From: Desulforapulum autotrophicum HRM2
GTDB lineage: Bacteria; Desulfobacterota; Desulfobacteria; Desulfobacterales; Desulfobacteraceae
Direction: 5' to 3'
Assembly (NCBI RefSeq): GCF_000020365.1
Contig: NC_012108.1
Span: 3,038,001 to 3,102,000 of the forward strand
DNA: 64,000 nucleotides
Positions 38,128-46,698 of this stretch are shown one piece after another. The translations under genes were made by a program, and so were the position numbers. A model generated the notes under the pieces. That model saw only the letters and a program-made list of their open reading frames with translations. It ran no database searches and was not told where the DNA came from. Position 1 is the first letter of the stretch. Every line of letters begins with the position of its first letter.

Positions 38128-38227
38128 AAATGCTTCCTTTTAACTATTGATTGTTTTCAATCAGAATACCAGAAGCCACTGTTTTTGAACATGGAAAAAG
38201 TTTATCCTTGACCCCTGAAAGGTTCTC

Positions 38228-38258
38228 TGTTAACCATCCTTACAAAAACAGGTTAACC
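38228..38258. promoter_or_regulatory. BirA operator (biotin box)
   Basis: TGTTAACC (38228-38235), 15 bp, GGTTAACC (38251-38258). The half-sites are inverted copies in 7 of 8 positions and match the known BirA consensus (TGTAAACC-N14/15-GGTTTACA type) in layout. It ends 18 bp before the birA start and would cover the promoter or start of transcription, so the biotinyl-AMP-bound BirA should repress its own operon. Confidence 0.75.
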
Positions 38259-38276
38259 ATCCATGGAGCAGGAGTT

Positions 38277-39209
38277 ATGAAGGATAAAGTTTTAATGCAT
38301 CTGGCCTGGGCCAACGACAAATTTGTCTCAGGCGTTGAAATGAGCAACGCCCTCGACATCTCCAGGGTGGCCGTTTGGAAACACATTAAAACCCTTGTAA
38401 ACGAAGGGTATGACATTGAATCCTCCCCCAGGGGATATGGTTTAGCGACCTGTCGTGACCTTGTCCGTTTCAGCCTTGAGCGAACCACAGAAAACATCCT
38501 TTTTTCCCCCAGCATTGACTCCACCATGGACGAGGCAAGGCGCCTTGCAAGGGAGGGGGTCCCCCATTTTACAGTGGTGATTGCTGAACAGCAGACAAAA
38601 GGAAGGGGAAGACTCAACCGCGCCTGGTCCTCCCAGAAGGGGGGACTGTGGTTCACCATCATCCTCAGGCCGGATCTGCCCCCCCAGTTAAGTTTTAAGG
38701 TCAATTTTGCCGCATCCCTGTGCCTTGCCAAGACATTGAACCAACTATTTAACATCAACGCAAAGGTCAAATGGCCCAATGATATTCTGATCAACAACCA
38801 GAAACTTGTGGGCCTTTTGTCCGAGATGGAGACCCGGGGAGACATGATCTCGTTTGTCAACGTCGGCATCGGAATCAATGTCAACAACCAGCCCGAAAAG
38901 GAACAGCCCAATGCCGTCTCCATTTCAACCCTTCTAGGCCAAAAGGTATCAAGGACAAAAATTCTGGCGGCATTTCTTGACCGGTTCCAAAGGACCCTTG
39001 ACAATATCCTTGAACGAAACATCATTGAATTGTGGAAAGAGCAGACTGCAACCATTGGACGACAGGTCAGGATCGAGACCTTCAAAGATCATTTCCAGGG
39101 ACTGGCCCTTGATGTGGATGACACAGGCGCCCTTATCCTCATGGACGAGGACCATACCACAAGACGGGTGATTTACGGAGACTGCTTTTACCAGGAGACC
39201 CAATCATGA
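38277..39209 (+). CDS. birA: Bifunctional biotin-protein ligase and biotin operon repressor
   Basis: 310 residues from the ATG at 38277 (GGAG just upstream). Residues 1 to about 60 form a winged helix-turn-helix (VSGVEMSNALDISRVAVWKHIKTLVNEGYDI), which marks the regulatory class II BirA. The ligase domain has the GRGRLNRAW biotin/AMP loop near residue 105, KWPNDIL, and GIGINVN, followed by an SH3-like C-terminal domain. It attaches biotin to carboxylase carrier proteins and, when excess biotinyl-AMP builds up, binds DNA. A BirA box lies directly upstream and biotin uptake genes overlap downstream. Confidence 0.96.
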   Translation: MKDKVLMHLAWANDKFVSGVEMSNALDISRVAVWKHIKTLVNEGYDIESSPRGYGLATCRDLVRFSLERTTENILFSPSIDSTMDEARRLAREGVPHFTVVIAEQQTKGRGRLNRAWSSQKGGLWFTIILRPDLPPQLSFKVNFAASLCLAKTLNQLFNINAKVKWPNDILINNQKLVGLLSEMETRGDMISFVNVGIGINVNNQPEKEQPNAVSISTLLGQKVSRTKILAAFLDRFQRTLDNILERNIIELWKEQTATIGRQVRIETFKDHFQGLALDVDDTGALILMDEDHTTRRVIYGDCFYQETQS

Positions 39210-39733
39210 ATTCCAACGACCAGCTCAGAAAAACCGTGTACGCCGCCCTGTTTGCGGCCCTCATTGCCGCGGGTGCCTTTATTGCCATCCCTGTGGGTCC
39301 TGTCCCCATTGTGCTCCAGAATCTTTTTGTCCTGCTTGCCGGTTTGATCCTTGGCCCCCGCTGGGGGGTCTACAGCGTGGCCCTATACCTGCTCATGGGC
39401 GGATTCGGATTTCCCGTGTTTGCCGGGGGAACCGGGGGCATCGGGCGGCTTTTCGGACCCACCGGTGGGTATCTGATTGGTTATCTGCCAGCAGTTTTTG
39501 TTGCAGGCCTTGTTTCACATCAACTCAAAAAAACCCGAACCGGTGATGCAGTCGCCATGGTTGCAGGGTCTGTCATTGTCTATGTGTCTGGTGTTCCCTG
39601 GCTTAAATTTGCCACGGGTATGGCCTGGGACAAGGCATTCATGGCTGGTATGGTTCCGTTTATTCCAGGTGATCTGATTAAAATCGGTGCCGCAATCTTT
39701 GCCGCCCGAATCATAAGACAGGTGGTGAAATGA
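39206..39733 (+). CDS. bioY: Biotin-specific ECF transporter S component
   Basis: Inner-membrane biotin-binding protein of 175 residues with about six helices. The N-terminal YAALFAALIAAGAFIAIPVG, the LFVLLAGLILGPRWG block and the FPVFAGGTGGIGRLFGPTGGYLIGY segment are BioY signatures. The ATGA overlap with birA and with bioM indicates translational coupling. With bioM and bioN it forms a complete dedicated BioMNY importer. Confidence 0.96.
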   Translation: MNSNDQLRKTVYAALFAALIAAGAFIAIPVGPVPIVLQNLFVLLAGLILGPRWGVYSVALYLLMGGFGFPVFAGGTGGIGRLFGPTGGYLIGYLPAVFVAGLVSHQLKKTRTGDAVAMVAGSVIVYVSGVPWLKFATGMAWDKAFMAGMVPFIPGDLIKIGAAIFAARIIRQVVK

Positions 39734-40488
39734 AAGAACATCCCCTGATTGAGATCGATCAGCTCTGCCACGATTACGACGGCAAGGGCAACGGAATCAA
39801 AGGTATCAGCCTCCAAATCTTCAGACAGGAGTTTATTTTGGTGGCCGGCCGGAACGGTTCAGGTAAAAGCACCCTGTTCCGACATCTTAACGCCCTTTTG
39901 ATGCCGACCACAGGAGAGGTACGCGTCAACAACATCTCTACACGCACCAACCCCCTTTCAGCCACAAAAAGCGTTGGCCTTGTTTTCCAGGACGCCGATA
40001 CTCAAATTGTGGGGGAGACAGCTTGGGATGATATTGCCTTTGGACCGGAAAACCTGAAGCTCTCCCGGGAAAAAATCCACGACCGGGTAGAATCCGCCCT
40101 TGAAGCCCTTGGCCTTGAGACCCTGGGAGATCGAAATCCCGCATCCCTTTCGGGTGGGGAAAAACGCCGCCTTGCCATTGCCGGGGTCATGGCCATGGCA
40201 CCCGAGGTGCTGGTGCTGGACGAACCTTTTTCCAACCTTGACCATGCAGGCACCCTTGACCTGATCGCCTGCATTGAGAAACTTCACCGTTCGGGCTGCA
40301 CAATCATTCTTTCCACCCATGAGATTGAAAAGGTGTTTACCCTGGCAACCCGGATGATCATCCTTGATCAAGGCAAATTAGTTGCAGACGACACCCCGCA
40401 CCTTCTCCTCAAACAGCTTGAAACCTTTGGCGTGAGGGAACCCTGCGCCTCACGCCTTGGCCTGGAGGTTCTGCCTTGGGCCGAGTGA
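39730..40488 (+). CDS. bioM: Biotin ECF transporter ATPase subunit
   Basis: ABC-type ATPase of 252 residues. Walker A GRNGSGKST (about residues 40-48), Q-loop VFQDADTQIVG (near 91), signature LSGGEKRR (near 140), Walker B VLVLDEPF (near 160) and switch His in STHEIEKV (near 196) are all intact. ECF-type ATPases share the Q-loop form seen here. It powers BioY/BioN uptake. Overlaps bioY by 4 nt and bioN by 13 nt. Confidence 0.93.
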   Translation: MKEHPLIEIDQLCHDYDGKGNGIKGISLQIFRQEFILVAGRNGSGKSTLFRHLNALLMPTTGEVRVNNISTRTNPLSATKSVGLVFQDADTQIVGETAWDDIAFGPENLKLSREKIHDRVESALEALGLETLGDRNPASLSGGEKRRLAIAGVMAMAPEVLVLDEPFSNLDHAGTLDLIACIEKLHRSGCTIILSTHEIEKVFTLATRMIILDQGKLVADDTPHLLLKQLETFGVREPCASRLGLEVLPWAE

Positions 40489-41231
40489 ACGCCTTTGCCT
40501 ATGTAGCATCAGACGCCTTTCCCAATGGTCTTGATGTCCGTTATAAACTCTTCTGCATGAGCTTCATGGGCATTGCAACCCTCCAGGGCGGTCTACTGGT
40601 TCTTGCACTGAACTCGGCCATTGTCCTTGGATTGACAGCCTCCCTCAAGTTCAAGCCCCTCCCCTTTTTAACCCAATTAAAACCCTTTTTTTTACTACTG
40701 ACCCTTGTTTTTGTCTCACAGTCCATCACCACCCCCGGACAGACAGTTATGGAGGTCTGGGGAATAACGGCAACCCGCCCGGGAATAATTGCCGGGGCCT
40801 TTATCTCGTGGCGGTTTCTGATTGTAATGATCCTGGGTATCGTGTTTTCAAAAAGCACAAAACCCTCCCAGGTCAAGGGCGCTGTCCAGTGGTTCCTCAA
40901 ACCCATTCCCCTTGTTCCACAGGCCAGGGTTGCCGTGATGGTCAGCCTGTTTTTAAGGTTTTTGCCCCTGATTGTCAAACAGGCGTCGGAAGTCTCCCAG
41001 GCCCAGCAGGCACGCTGTTCTGCGCTTCAAAAGAATCCATTCAAACGCACGATCAACCTTTCCATACCACTTTTAAAAAAAACCTTTCAATCGGCAGACC
41101 AACTCGCCATTGCCATGGCAGCAAGGTGTTACAATGACGATCGAACCGATCCTGTGTTTTTTTCTTCAAGTTACGACACCAAAGCCCTTGGGGTTTGCCT
41201 GTTTGTTCTGGGTTTGTCCTTTCTGGCCTGA
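40476..41231 (+). CDS. bioN: Biotin ECF transporter T component
   Basis: Transmembrane coupling protein of 251 residues. The best start is TTG 40476 with GGAGG 7 nt upstream, inside bioM; GTG at 40485 is an alternative. Several hydrophobic helices are followed by the cytoplasmic coupling helices with the two Ala-Arg motifs (QARCSALQ and MAARCYND) that dock onto the ATPase. The gene is the last of the operon and is followed by a bidirectional terminator. Confidence 0.9.
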   Translation: MGRVNAFAYVASDAFPNGLDVRYKLFCMSFMGIATLQGGLLVLALNSAIVLGLTASLKFKPLPFLTQLKPFFLLLTLVFVSQSITTPGQTVMEVWGITATRPGIIAGAFISWRFLIVMILGIVFSKSTKPSQVKGAVQWFLKPIPLVPQARVAVMVSLFLRFLPLIVKQASEVSQAQQARCSALQKNPFKRTINLSIPLLKKTFQSADQLAIAMAARCYNDDRTDPVFFSSSYDTKALGVCLFVLGLSFLA

Positions 41232-41301
41232 CAGGTAGAACCCGGGACAATATCCTTCTGGAAGGAAGAGAGAGTAGAGTAAAGAAGAATAGAGAATACA
41301 A

Positions 41302-41341
41302 AAAGGGGTTAGAGAAATTAACTTTTTTCTCTAACCCCTTT
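41302..41341. terminator. Bidirectional rho-independent terminator
   Basis: A 16-bp perfect stem, AAAGGGGTTAGAGAAA (41302-41317) with its complement (41326-41341), and an 8-nt loop. T-rich tails follow on both strands (TTTATTT on plus, CCCCTTTTTG on minus). It serves the bio operon on the plus strand and the tRNA-Leu pair on the minus strand. Confidence 0.85.
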
Positions 41342-41350
41342 ATTTAACAA

Positions 41351-41435
41351 TGGTACCGAAGAAAGGGCTTGAACCTTCACGCCTCGCGGCACTAGATCCT
41401 AAGTCTAGCGTGTCTACCAATTCCACCACTTCGGC
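41351..41435 (-). tRNA. tRNA-Leu (anticodon TAG)
   Basis: An 85-nt class II tRNA with CCA encoded. Acceptor GCCGAAG pairs with CTTCGGT (G-T at the end), the discriminator is A, the D arm has TGGTAGACACG, the anticodon stem CTAGA/TCTAG encloses loop CTTAGGA, and the T arm is GGTTCAAGCCC. The short variable arm GTGCCGCGAGGCGT is the class II type. Reads CUA and probably other CUN codons. Confidence 0.95.
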
Positions 41436-41469
41436 GAATGCTTAGAAAAACAGATAGGTCAGAAAAAGA

Positions 41470-41556
41470 TGGTGCCGAAGGGGAGACTCGAACTCCCACG
41501 AGCGTGCGCCCACTTGTCCCTGAAACAAGCGCGTCTACCAATTCCGCCACTTCGGC
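41470..41556 (-). tRNA. tRNA-Leu (anticodon CAG)
   Basis: An 87-nt class II tRNA with encoded CCA. Acceptor GCCGAAG/CTTCGGC is fully paired, the anticodon stem CTTGT/ACAAG encloses loop TTCAGGG, the variable arm is long, and the T arm is GGAGTTCGAGTCTCC. It shares 7 of 7 acceptor bases on the 5' side with the neighbouring tRNA-Leu, suggesting duplication and divergence. Reads CUG. It is first in the transcript, 34 nt before the second tRNA. Confidence 0.95.
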
Positions 41557-41616
41557 CCGCCTTTATTCCAACCCGACGCAAACCAAAAAAGCATTGATTT
41601 GCGTCAATAGGTGTTC

Positions 41617-41645
41617 TATATATAGAGCTTTATGGGCTTTGTCAA
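41617..41645 (-). promoter_or_regulatory. Near-consensus promoter of the tRNA-Leu pair
   Basis: On the minus strand, TTGACA (41645-41640), a 17-bp spacer and TATATA (41622-41617). The start of transcription should lie near 41610, about 54 nt before the first tRNA. The ribF ribosome site and start lie just outside on the other strand. Confidence 0.8.
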
Positions 41646-41677
41646 GCCCATTTATGCTTTTACAAACAAAGGACATT

Positions 41678-42607
41678 ATGGAACTGATAGAAGACCTTAA
41701 ATTTATAAAAACCCCTTTTAATAAGGCTGTCATCACCATTGGCAATTTTGACGGGGTTCACAAGGGCCACCAGGCCATTTTTCACCAGGTCATAGAAAAG
41801 GCCGAGGAGATCGGCGGCACTTCGGTCGTCATGACCTTTGATCCCCATCCCTTAAAGGTGCTGGGGCACAACGGGCCACCCTTGATTACGCGAAAAGACC
41901 AGAAGATAGAACTGATCTCGGCAACCGGCATTGACAAGATTCTCTGCCTTCCCTTTACCCGGGAATTTGCAGCAATTTCAGCCCAGGAATTTATAAAGGA
42001 CCTTCTTATCAATCAACTGGGCATGAAGGCCATTGTGGTGGGGTTGGATTACTCGTTTGGACGAAACCGGGAGGGTAACCTTGAACTCATGCAAAAGGCA
42101 GGAAAGCAACTTGGATTTGAGGTCCTCATTGCCGACTGGATCAATGACACTGAAACCGGAAGTGAAAGAATCAGCAGCACAAGAATCAGGGAGCTTGTCA
42201 TGGAAGGCCGGGTGGATGAAACACCCAAATTCCTTGGCAGATTCTACCAGATCAGGGGCAAGGTGGTAAAGGGTCGTCAACGGGGAGGCAGCAAGCTAGG
42301 TTTTCCCACGGCAAACATCAAACTCCACGATGAACTCAGCCCCAAGATGGGGGTCTACGCAGTCACCGTCGAAACGCAAACCGGCAAATTCAAGGGGGTT
42401 GCAAACATCGGATACAGCCCAACCTTTGACGACCATATTTTTACCATTGAGGTTCACCTTCTGGATTTTGCAGGAGATCTATACAATACCAGGATCCGGA
42501 TCAATATGATAAAAAGACTCAGGGATGAAAAAAAATTCTCAAATCTTGAAGAACTTTCAAACCAGATTCGAAACGACATTCAACTGGCAAGGGAGATCCT
42601 TGCCTAA
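41678..42607 (+). CDS. ribF: Bifunctional riboflavin kinase / FAD synthetase
   Basis: Converts riboflavin to FMN and FAD. 309 residues from the ATG at 41678, preceded by AAAGGA; the frame is open upstream through the tRNA genes but that part is not coding, and an ATG at 41654 is a weaker alternative. The nucleotidyltransferase half starts AVITIGNFDGVHKGHQ and has the FDPHPLKV motif; the kinase half has KVVKGRQRGGSKLGFPTANI near 210 and the strand LGFPTAN-type flavin site, ending with IDFAG-like residues. Only the last ORF-independent repeat follows before def. Confidence 0.95.
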   Translation: MELIEDLKFIKTPFNKAVITIGNFDGVHKGHQAIFHQVIEKAEEIGGTSVVMTFDPHPLKVLGHNGPPLITRKDQKIELISATGIDKILCLPFTREFAAISAQEFIKDLLINQLGMKAIVVGLDYSFGRNREGNLELMQKAGKQLGFEVLIADWINDTETGSERISSTRIRELVMEGRVDETPKFLGRFYQIRGKVVKGRQRGGSKLGFPTANIKLHDELSPKMGVYAVTVETQTGKFKGVANIGYSPTFDDHIFTIEVHLLDFAGDLYNTRIRINMIKRLRDEKKFSNLEELSNQIRNDIQLAREILA

Positions 42608-42705
42608 TATAACCGGCATCTGGAGCAGAGTCTCTGCCCCGGCCACAACGACATTTGAAACGCCTCTGCAGGTGATGCCTCAGTGGGTGTTTCATTTAAA
42701 ATATT
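42608..42705. repeat. Dispersed two-hairpin repeat, copy D (between ribF and def)
   Basis: About 98 bp, from TATAACCGGCATC to GTTTCATTTAAA. First hairpin GGAGCAGA/TCTGCCCC, linker CGGCCACAA, second hairpin TGAAACGCCT with a matching arm ending GTGTTTCA (about 10 bp with two G-T pairs). It has the same plan as copy A (3115-3212); the second-hairpin arms TGAAACGCCTCTG are identical in both. Ends 21 bp before the def start. Confidence 0.75.
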
Positions 42706-42725
42706 TATAGAGGTAGTTGACCACC

Positions 42726-43250
42726 ATGGCTTTACTTGAAATTTATCAGTACCCTGCAGCAGTTCTGCTTAAAAAAGCGTTGCAGGTTGAGACCATAGAC
42801 GACACCGTGATCAAACTTGTGAACGATATGGGCGAGACCATGTTTGAGGCTCCGGGTGTCGGCCTTGCAGCCCCCCAGGTGGGACAATCCCGAAGGATTA
42901 TCGTATATAACCCCCAGGCGGGGAGTTCCAATGCCAATGAGGATACAAAAGAATTCAAGGCACTTATCAACCCAGAGATTATTGCATCATCGGGCAGCAT
43001 CGTGTCTGAAAACGAAGCCTGCCTGAGCGTGCCAGATTACAGCTGTAATGTGAAACGATTTGAAACCGTTACAGTCAGGGGCTTAAACCTTGAAGGCAAA
43101 AAACTTGAATTTGATGCCCAGGGCCTTTTGGCCGTGATCATGCAGCATGAAATTGATCACCTGGATGGTATTCTCTACATCGACAGGATCAGTACTCTTA
43201 AGCGAAATATGTACAAAAAAAAGGTGAGAAAGGGGCTGACCAACCATTGA
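42726..43250 (+). CDS. def: Peptide deformylase
   Basis: Removes the N-formyl group from new proteins. 174 residues from ATG 42726. Motif 1 is [10 protein letters not shown]; motif 2, usually EGCLS, reads EACLS; motif 3 is QHEIDHLDG with the metal ligands. Cys and both His residues are present, so activity is expected despite the Gly-to-Ala change. GAGG lies 12 nt before the ATG; a TTG 9 nt upstream is too close to it. The stop overlaps the fmt start. Confidence 0.95.
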
Positions 43251-44191
43251 AAAAACCATTTAAAATAGTGTTCATGGGAACCCCTGACTTTTCCGTGCCC
43301 CCCCTTTTGGCACTGGCAAAAGCGGGTCATGAAATTCTGCTGGTAATCACCCAGCCGGACCGACCCAAGGGACGGGGGAAAAAAATGGTGCCGCCGCCGG
43401 TCAAGGTAGCGGCCCAGGAACTGGGGCTAAGGGTGATCCAGCCGGAGAAAATGGGCACCCCTGGGATCAAAGAGACCCTTTTGGCCCTTAAACCAGATCT
43501 CTTTGTGGTGGTGGCCTTTGGTCACAAACTCTCCCAGGATATCCTGGACATCCCGGCCATTAATCCCATTAACATCCACGCCTCCCTGCTTCCAGCCCAC
43601 AGGGGGTCGTCTCCAATCCAGGCCGCACTGCTCAACCAGGATCAAGAAACCGGTGTGACCACCATGTTCATGGATAAGAATCTTGACACAGGAGATATGC
43701 TTCTCAGGTCTGTCACGCCAATCCAGGTGTCAGATACCGCCCAGGATCTCCACGACCGGCTATCCGCCATGGGCGCAGATCTCATCGTCAAGACCCTGGA
43801 TGCACTGGCAGATGACCAACTCACCCCCATCCCCCAGGACCATGCCCTTGCCACCCATGCGCCCATGCTGAAAAAATCCGACGGCAGGATCGACTGGACC
43901 CTGTCGCCGGAAAAAATCTCAGCCCATGTAAGGGCAATGACCCCCTGGCCGGGTGCTTTTACCCATTTAAACGGTCAACGCCTGAAGATTTTTCGGGTAA
44001 CCTGTCACACGACTCCTACCAGGGCCGAACCTGGAACCGTACTTGACTGTGATGACCAGGGGATCCTTGTGGCTGCAGGCAATGGAACCGTTTCCATTGT
44101 TGAACTCCAGGGGGCCTCAGGAAAACGGCTCACAGCCGCTGATTTCCTCAGGGGAAAACCCGTTAAACCGGGCGTGGTGCTCCATGGTTGA
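43247..44191 (+). CDS. fmt: Methionyl-tRNA formyltransferase
   Basis: Formylates initiator Met-tRNA with 10-formyl-THF. 314 residues beginning at TTG 43247, which shares TTGA with the def stop; the N-terminus [15 protein letters not shown] fits the family and would be cut short by the next ATG. The signature [16 protein letters not shown] lies near 110, with the catalytic Asn/His/Asp region INIHASLLP and [10 protein letters not shown]. Pairs with def in function and position. The stop lies inside rsmB. Confidence 0.96.
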
Positions 44192-45551
44192 AAAAAGACG
44201 CCCTATAAAAACAGAACCGATCAAGGACCCAAGATTTCTGGCCCTGACCATTCTCATTGAAAACGAAAGTTCAAAATTCACTCTGGACAAAATCCTTGAA
44301 CGTTATTCAGCCCAGCTTGAATCCCTCGCACATCGGGACAGAGCCCTTGCCAATGCCATTATTTACGGCACCCTCAGGTGGAAAGAGCACCTTGACTGGC
44401 TGATCACTCCTTTTTCAAAAAGACCCCTTGACCAGATCGAACCAGCCATATGCTACACCCTTCGAACGGCATTATACCAGACTGTTTTCATGGATAAAAT
44501 CCCTGTCTCAGCCGCAGTCAATACAGCGGTCAATGCAGCGAAAAAATTATCAAACACCGGGGCTGCGGGTTTTGTCAATGCCGTACTCAGAAAGGCAACC
44601 ACCCGGTACATGGACGTTGCCATGCCCGACAGCAAGAAGGATCCGGCCCTGTTTATTTCAAAAAGCCAATCCATTCCCCTGTGGCTTTCCCGGCGATGGA
44701 TACGACGGTTCGGCCTTGATGCATCCATCGCCCTCCTTGATGCCATCAACACCATCCCCCCCATCACCCTGAGGGCCAACACCCTTCGAACAGACAGGGC
44801 ATCCCTTGCAACGGCCCTGGAACCCCATGTCGAAACCATTGTTCCCACATTTCACACCCCTGACGGCCTGTCTGTCACGCGGCCCAGAACCCCCCTGCAC
44901 CTCACCACGGCGTTTAAAGAAGGGCTGTTCCAGGTCCAGGACGAAGCCACCCAGATCGTCACCACACTTCTTGCCCCACAGCCTGGTGAGAGAATCCTTG
45001 ATGCCTGTGCAGGCCTTGGCGGGAAAACCGGGCACATGGGCCAGATCATGAACAACCAGGGCAAGATTGAGGCCTGGGATCTTGATGCTCGAAAACTTGC
45101 CGTCCTTGGCAATGAGATGAAACGGCTGGGCATTACCAATGTCACAACAAAACAGATGGATGCCCTGGACATTGATCCTGCAGAATGCAATACCCCCTTT
45201 GACAGGGTTCTGGTCGATGCACCGTGTACCGGCCTTGGGGTATTGAGGAGAAACCCGGACGCCCGTTGGCGCCGTACCCTGGGAGATATCAAACGTCTGG
45301 CTGATCTTCAGAAAAGAATCCTTAACAACCTTGCAGATCTTGTAAAACCCGGCGGGATACTCGTCTATGCCGTCTGCTCGTGCGAGCCCGAGGAAAATGA
45401 AGGGGTGATTGACTGGTTTTTAAATAACCAGAAGTCCTTCGCCCTTGTTCCACAATCCCATGACCTGGCGTCCCAGGATGGGATTTTCAAAACCTATCCC
45501 CACCCCCTTGGCATGGACGGTTTTTTTGCCGCAACCATGAAAAAAAACTAA
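44184..45551 (+). CDS. rsmB: 16S rRNA (cytosine-967)-C5-methyltransferase
   Basis: 455 residues from ATG 44184, which overlaps fmt by 8 nt. N-terminal NusB-like RNA-binding domain (about 15-150, with RDRALANAIIYGTLRW and PVSAAVNTAVNAAKK), then a Rossmann methyltransferase domain: SAM site DACAGLGGKTGHM near 275, DAPCTGLGVLRRNPDARW with the first catalytic Cys near 345, and the second catalytic Cys in AVCSCEPEENE near 395. The def-fmt-rsmB order is widely conserved. Confidence 0.96.
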   Translation: MVEKRRPIKTEPIKDPRFLALTILIENESSKFTLDKILERYSAQLESLAHRDRALANAIIYGTLRWKEHLDWLITPFSKRPLDQIEPAICYTLRTALYQTVFMDKIPVSAAVNTAVNAAKKLSNTGAAGFVNAVLRKATTRYMDVAMPDSKKDPALFISKSQSIPLWLSRRWIRRFGLDASIALLDAINTIPPITLRANTLRTDRASLATALEPHVETIVPTFHTPDGLSVTRPRTPLHLTTAFKEGLFQVQDEATQIVTTLLAPQPGERILDACAGLGGKTGHMGQIMNNQGKIEAWDLDARKLAVLGNEMKRLGITNVTTKQMDALDIDPAECNTPFDRVLVDAPCTGLGVLRRNPDARWRRTLGDIKRLADLQKRILNNLADLVKPGGILVYAVCSCEPEENEGVIDWFLNNQKSFALVPQSHDLASQDGIFKTYPHPLGMDGFFAATMKKN

Positions 45552-45572
45552 ATATACTTCAGGAGATTTACC

Positions 45573-46241
45573 ATGGCAATCATTGCACCTTCCATACTGT
45601 CGGCTGACTTCACCATACTTGGAAAAGAGATTTCAGCCGTTGAAAAAGCCGGGGCTGACTGGATACACATCGACGTCATGGACGGCAGTTTCGTTCCAAA
45701 CATAAGCTATGGGCCAATCATTGTGGATGCCTGCAAAAAGGTCACCACCCTGCCCCTGGATGTTCATCTCATGATCGAGCATCCAGACCACCTTATTCCC
45801 GATTTTGTCAAGGCAGGGGCAGACCTCATATCTGTCCATGCCGAGGCATGCACCCACCTGCACAGAACCGTACAGCTGATCCAGGAGTCAAAGGTCAAAG
45901 CCGGAGTGGCCGTAAATCCGGCAACCCCCCTTACCTGCCTTGAGTGGATCATTGAAGAGCTTGACTTTGTTCTGCTCATGAGCGTCAATCCAGGGTTTGG
46001 GGGCCAGAAGTTCATCCAGTCAACCCTTGACAAGATTGAGCAACTCGCCGCCCTGATCGAAGAGACCGGCTCCAGGGCCATCATCCAGGTGGACGGTGGT
46101 GTGGGACCGACCACCATCAATGGTGTGGCAAAGGCGGGGGCCACCTCGTTCGTGGCAGGATCCGCCATCTTTAGCACCCCTGATTATGCACAGACCATTA
46201 CAATGCTTCGCCAACAGGCAGAAGTCTCAGCCGGAGCATAA
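45573..46241 (+). CDS. rpe: Ribulose-phosphate 3-epimerase
   Basis: Interconverts ribulose 5-phosphate and xylulose 5-phosphate. 222-residue TIM barrel. [19 protein letters not shown] (metal-binding His and catalytic Asp), [22 protein letters not shown] and [10 protein letters not shown] are intact. CAGGAGA 7 nt before the ATG. It lies 21 nt after rsmB, again a common order. Confidence 0.97.
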   Translation: MAIIAPSILSADFTILGKEISAVEKAGADWIHIDVMDGSFVPNISYGPIIVDACKKVTTLPLDVHLMIEHPDHLIPDFVKAGADLISVHAEACTHLHRTVQLIQESKVKAGVAVNPATPLTCLEWIIEELDFVLLMSVNPGFGGQKFIQSTLDKIEQLAALIEETGSRAIIQVDGGVGPTTINGVAKAGATSFVAGSAIFSTPDYAQTITMLRQQAEVSAGA

Positions 46242-46242
46242 T

Positions 46243-46698
46243 ATGACCCCAGACAGCAAAAGATACAGCATCGTTGTCATCCACGGACCAAACCTTAACA
46301 TGCTCGGCCAGCGGGAGCCTGAGACCTATGGGGTTGAAACCCTTGACACCATCAATCAGGCCCTGAAAGCCCTTGGCTGCCAGCTTGGCATTGAGGTCAC
46401 CGACTTTCAGTCCAATTCTGAAGGTGCCATCGTGACCGCCATACACCAGGCCTTTGAACAAAAAATCGACGGAGTCATCATCAACCCAGCAGCCTATACC
46501 CATACAAGCGTTGCCATCAAAGATGCCCTGCTTCTGCTTCACTGCCCTGTGATTGAGGTTCACCTCTCCAATATCTACAAAAGGGAAGCATTTCGACACC
46601 AGTCCATGGTATCGGATGTGGTCACAGCCCAGATAACGGGCCTTGGCTCCCTGGGCTACAGGCTCGCCCTGGGGGCTTTGAAAGAGCTGATGGGATGA
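46243..46698 (+). CDS. aroQ: 3-dehydroquinate dehydratase, type II
   Basis: Third step of the shikimate pathway. 151 residues from ATG 46243, one base after the rpe stop. The start IVVIHGPNLNMLGQREPETYG includes the catalytic Arg and Tyr; SNSEGAIV and the anhydroquinate-binding INPAAYTHTSVAIKDAL with EVHLSNIYKREAFRHQS follow. Type II enzymes are dodecamers. Overlaps mqnB by 4 nt (ATGA), so the two are coupled. Confidence 0.97.
   Translation: MTPDSKRYSIVVIHGPNLNMLGQREPETYGVETLDTINQALKALGCQLGIEVTDFQSNSEGAIVTAIHQAFEQKIDGVIINPAAYTHTSVAIKDALLLLHCPVIEVHLSNIYKREAFRHQSMVSDVVTAQITGLGSLGYRLALGALKELMG

Noticed and set aside
41438-41677. N-terminal extension of ribF
   Set aside because: The frame runs through the tRNA-Leu(CAG) gene and its promoter; the family start is at 41678.
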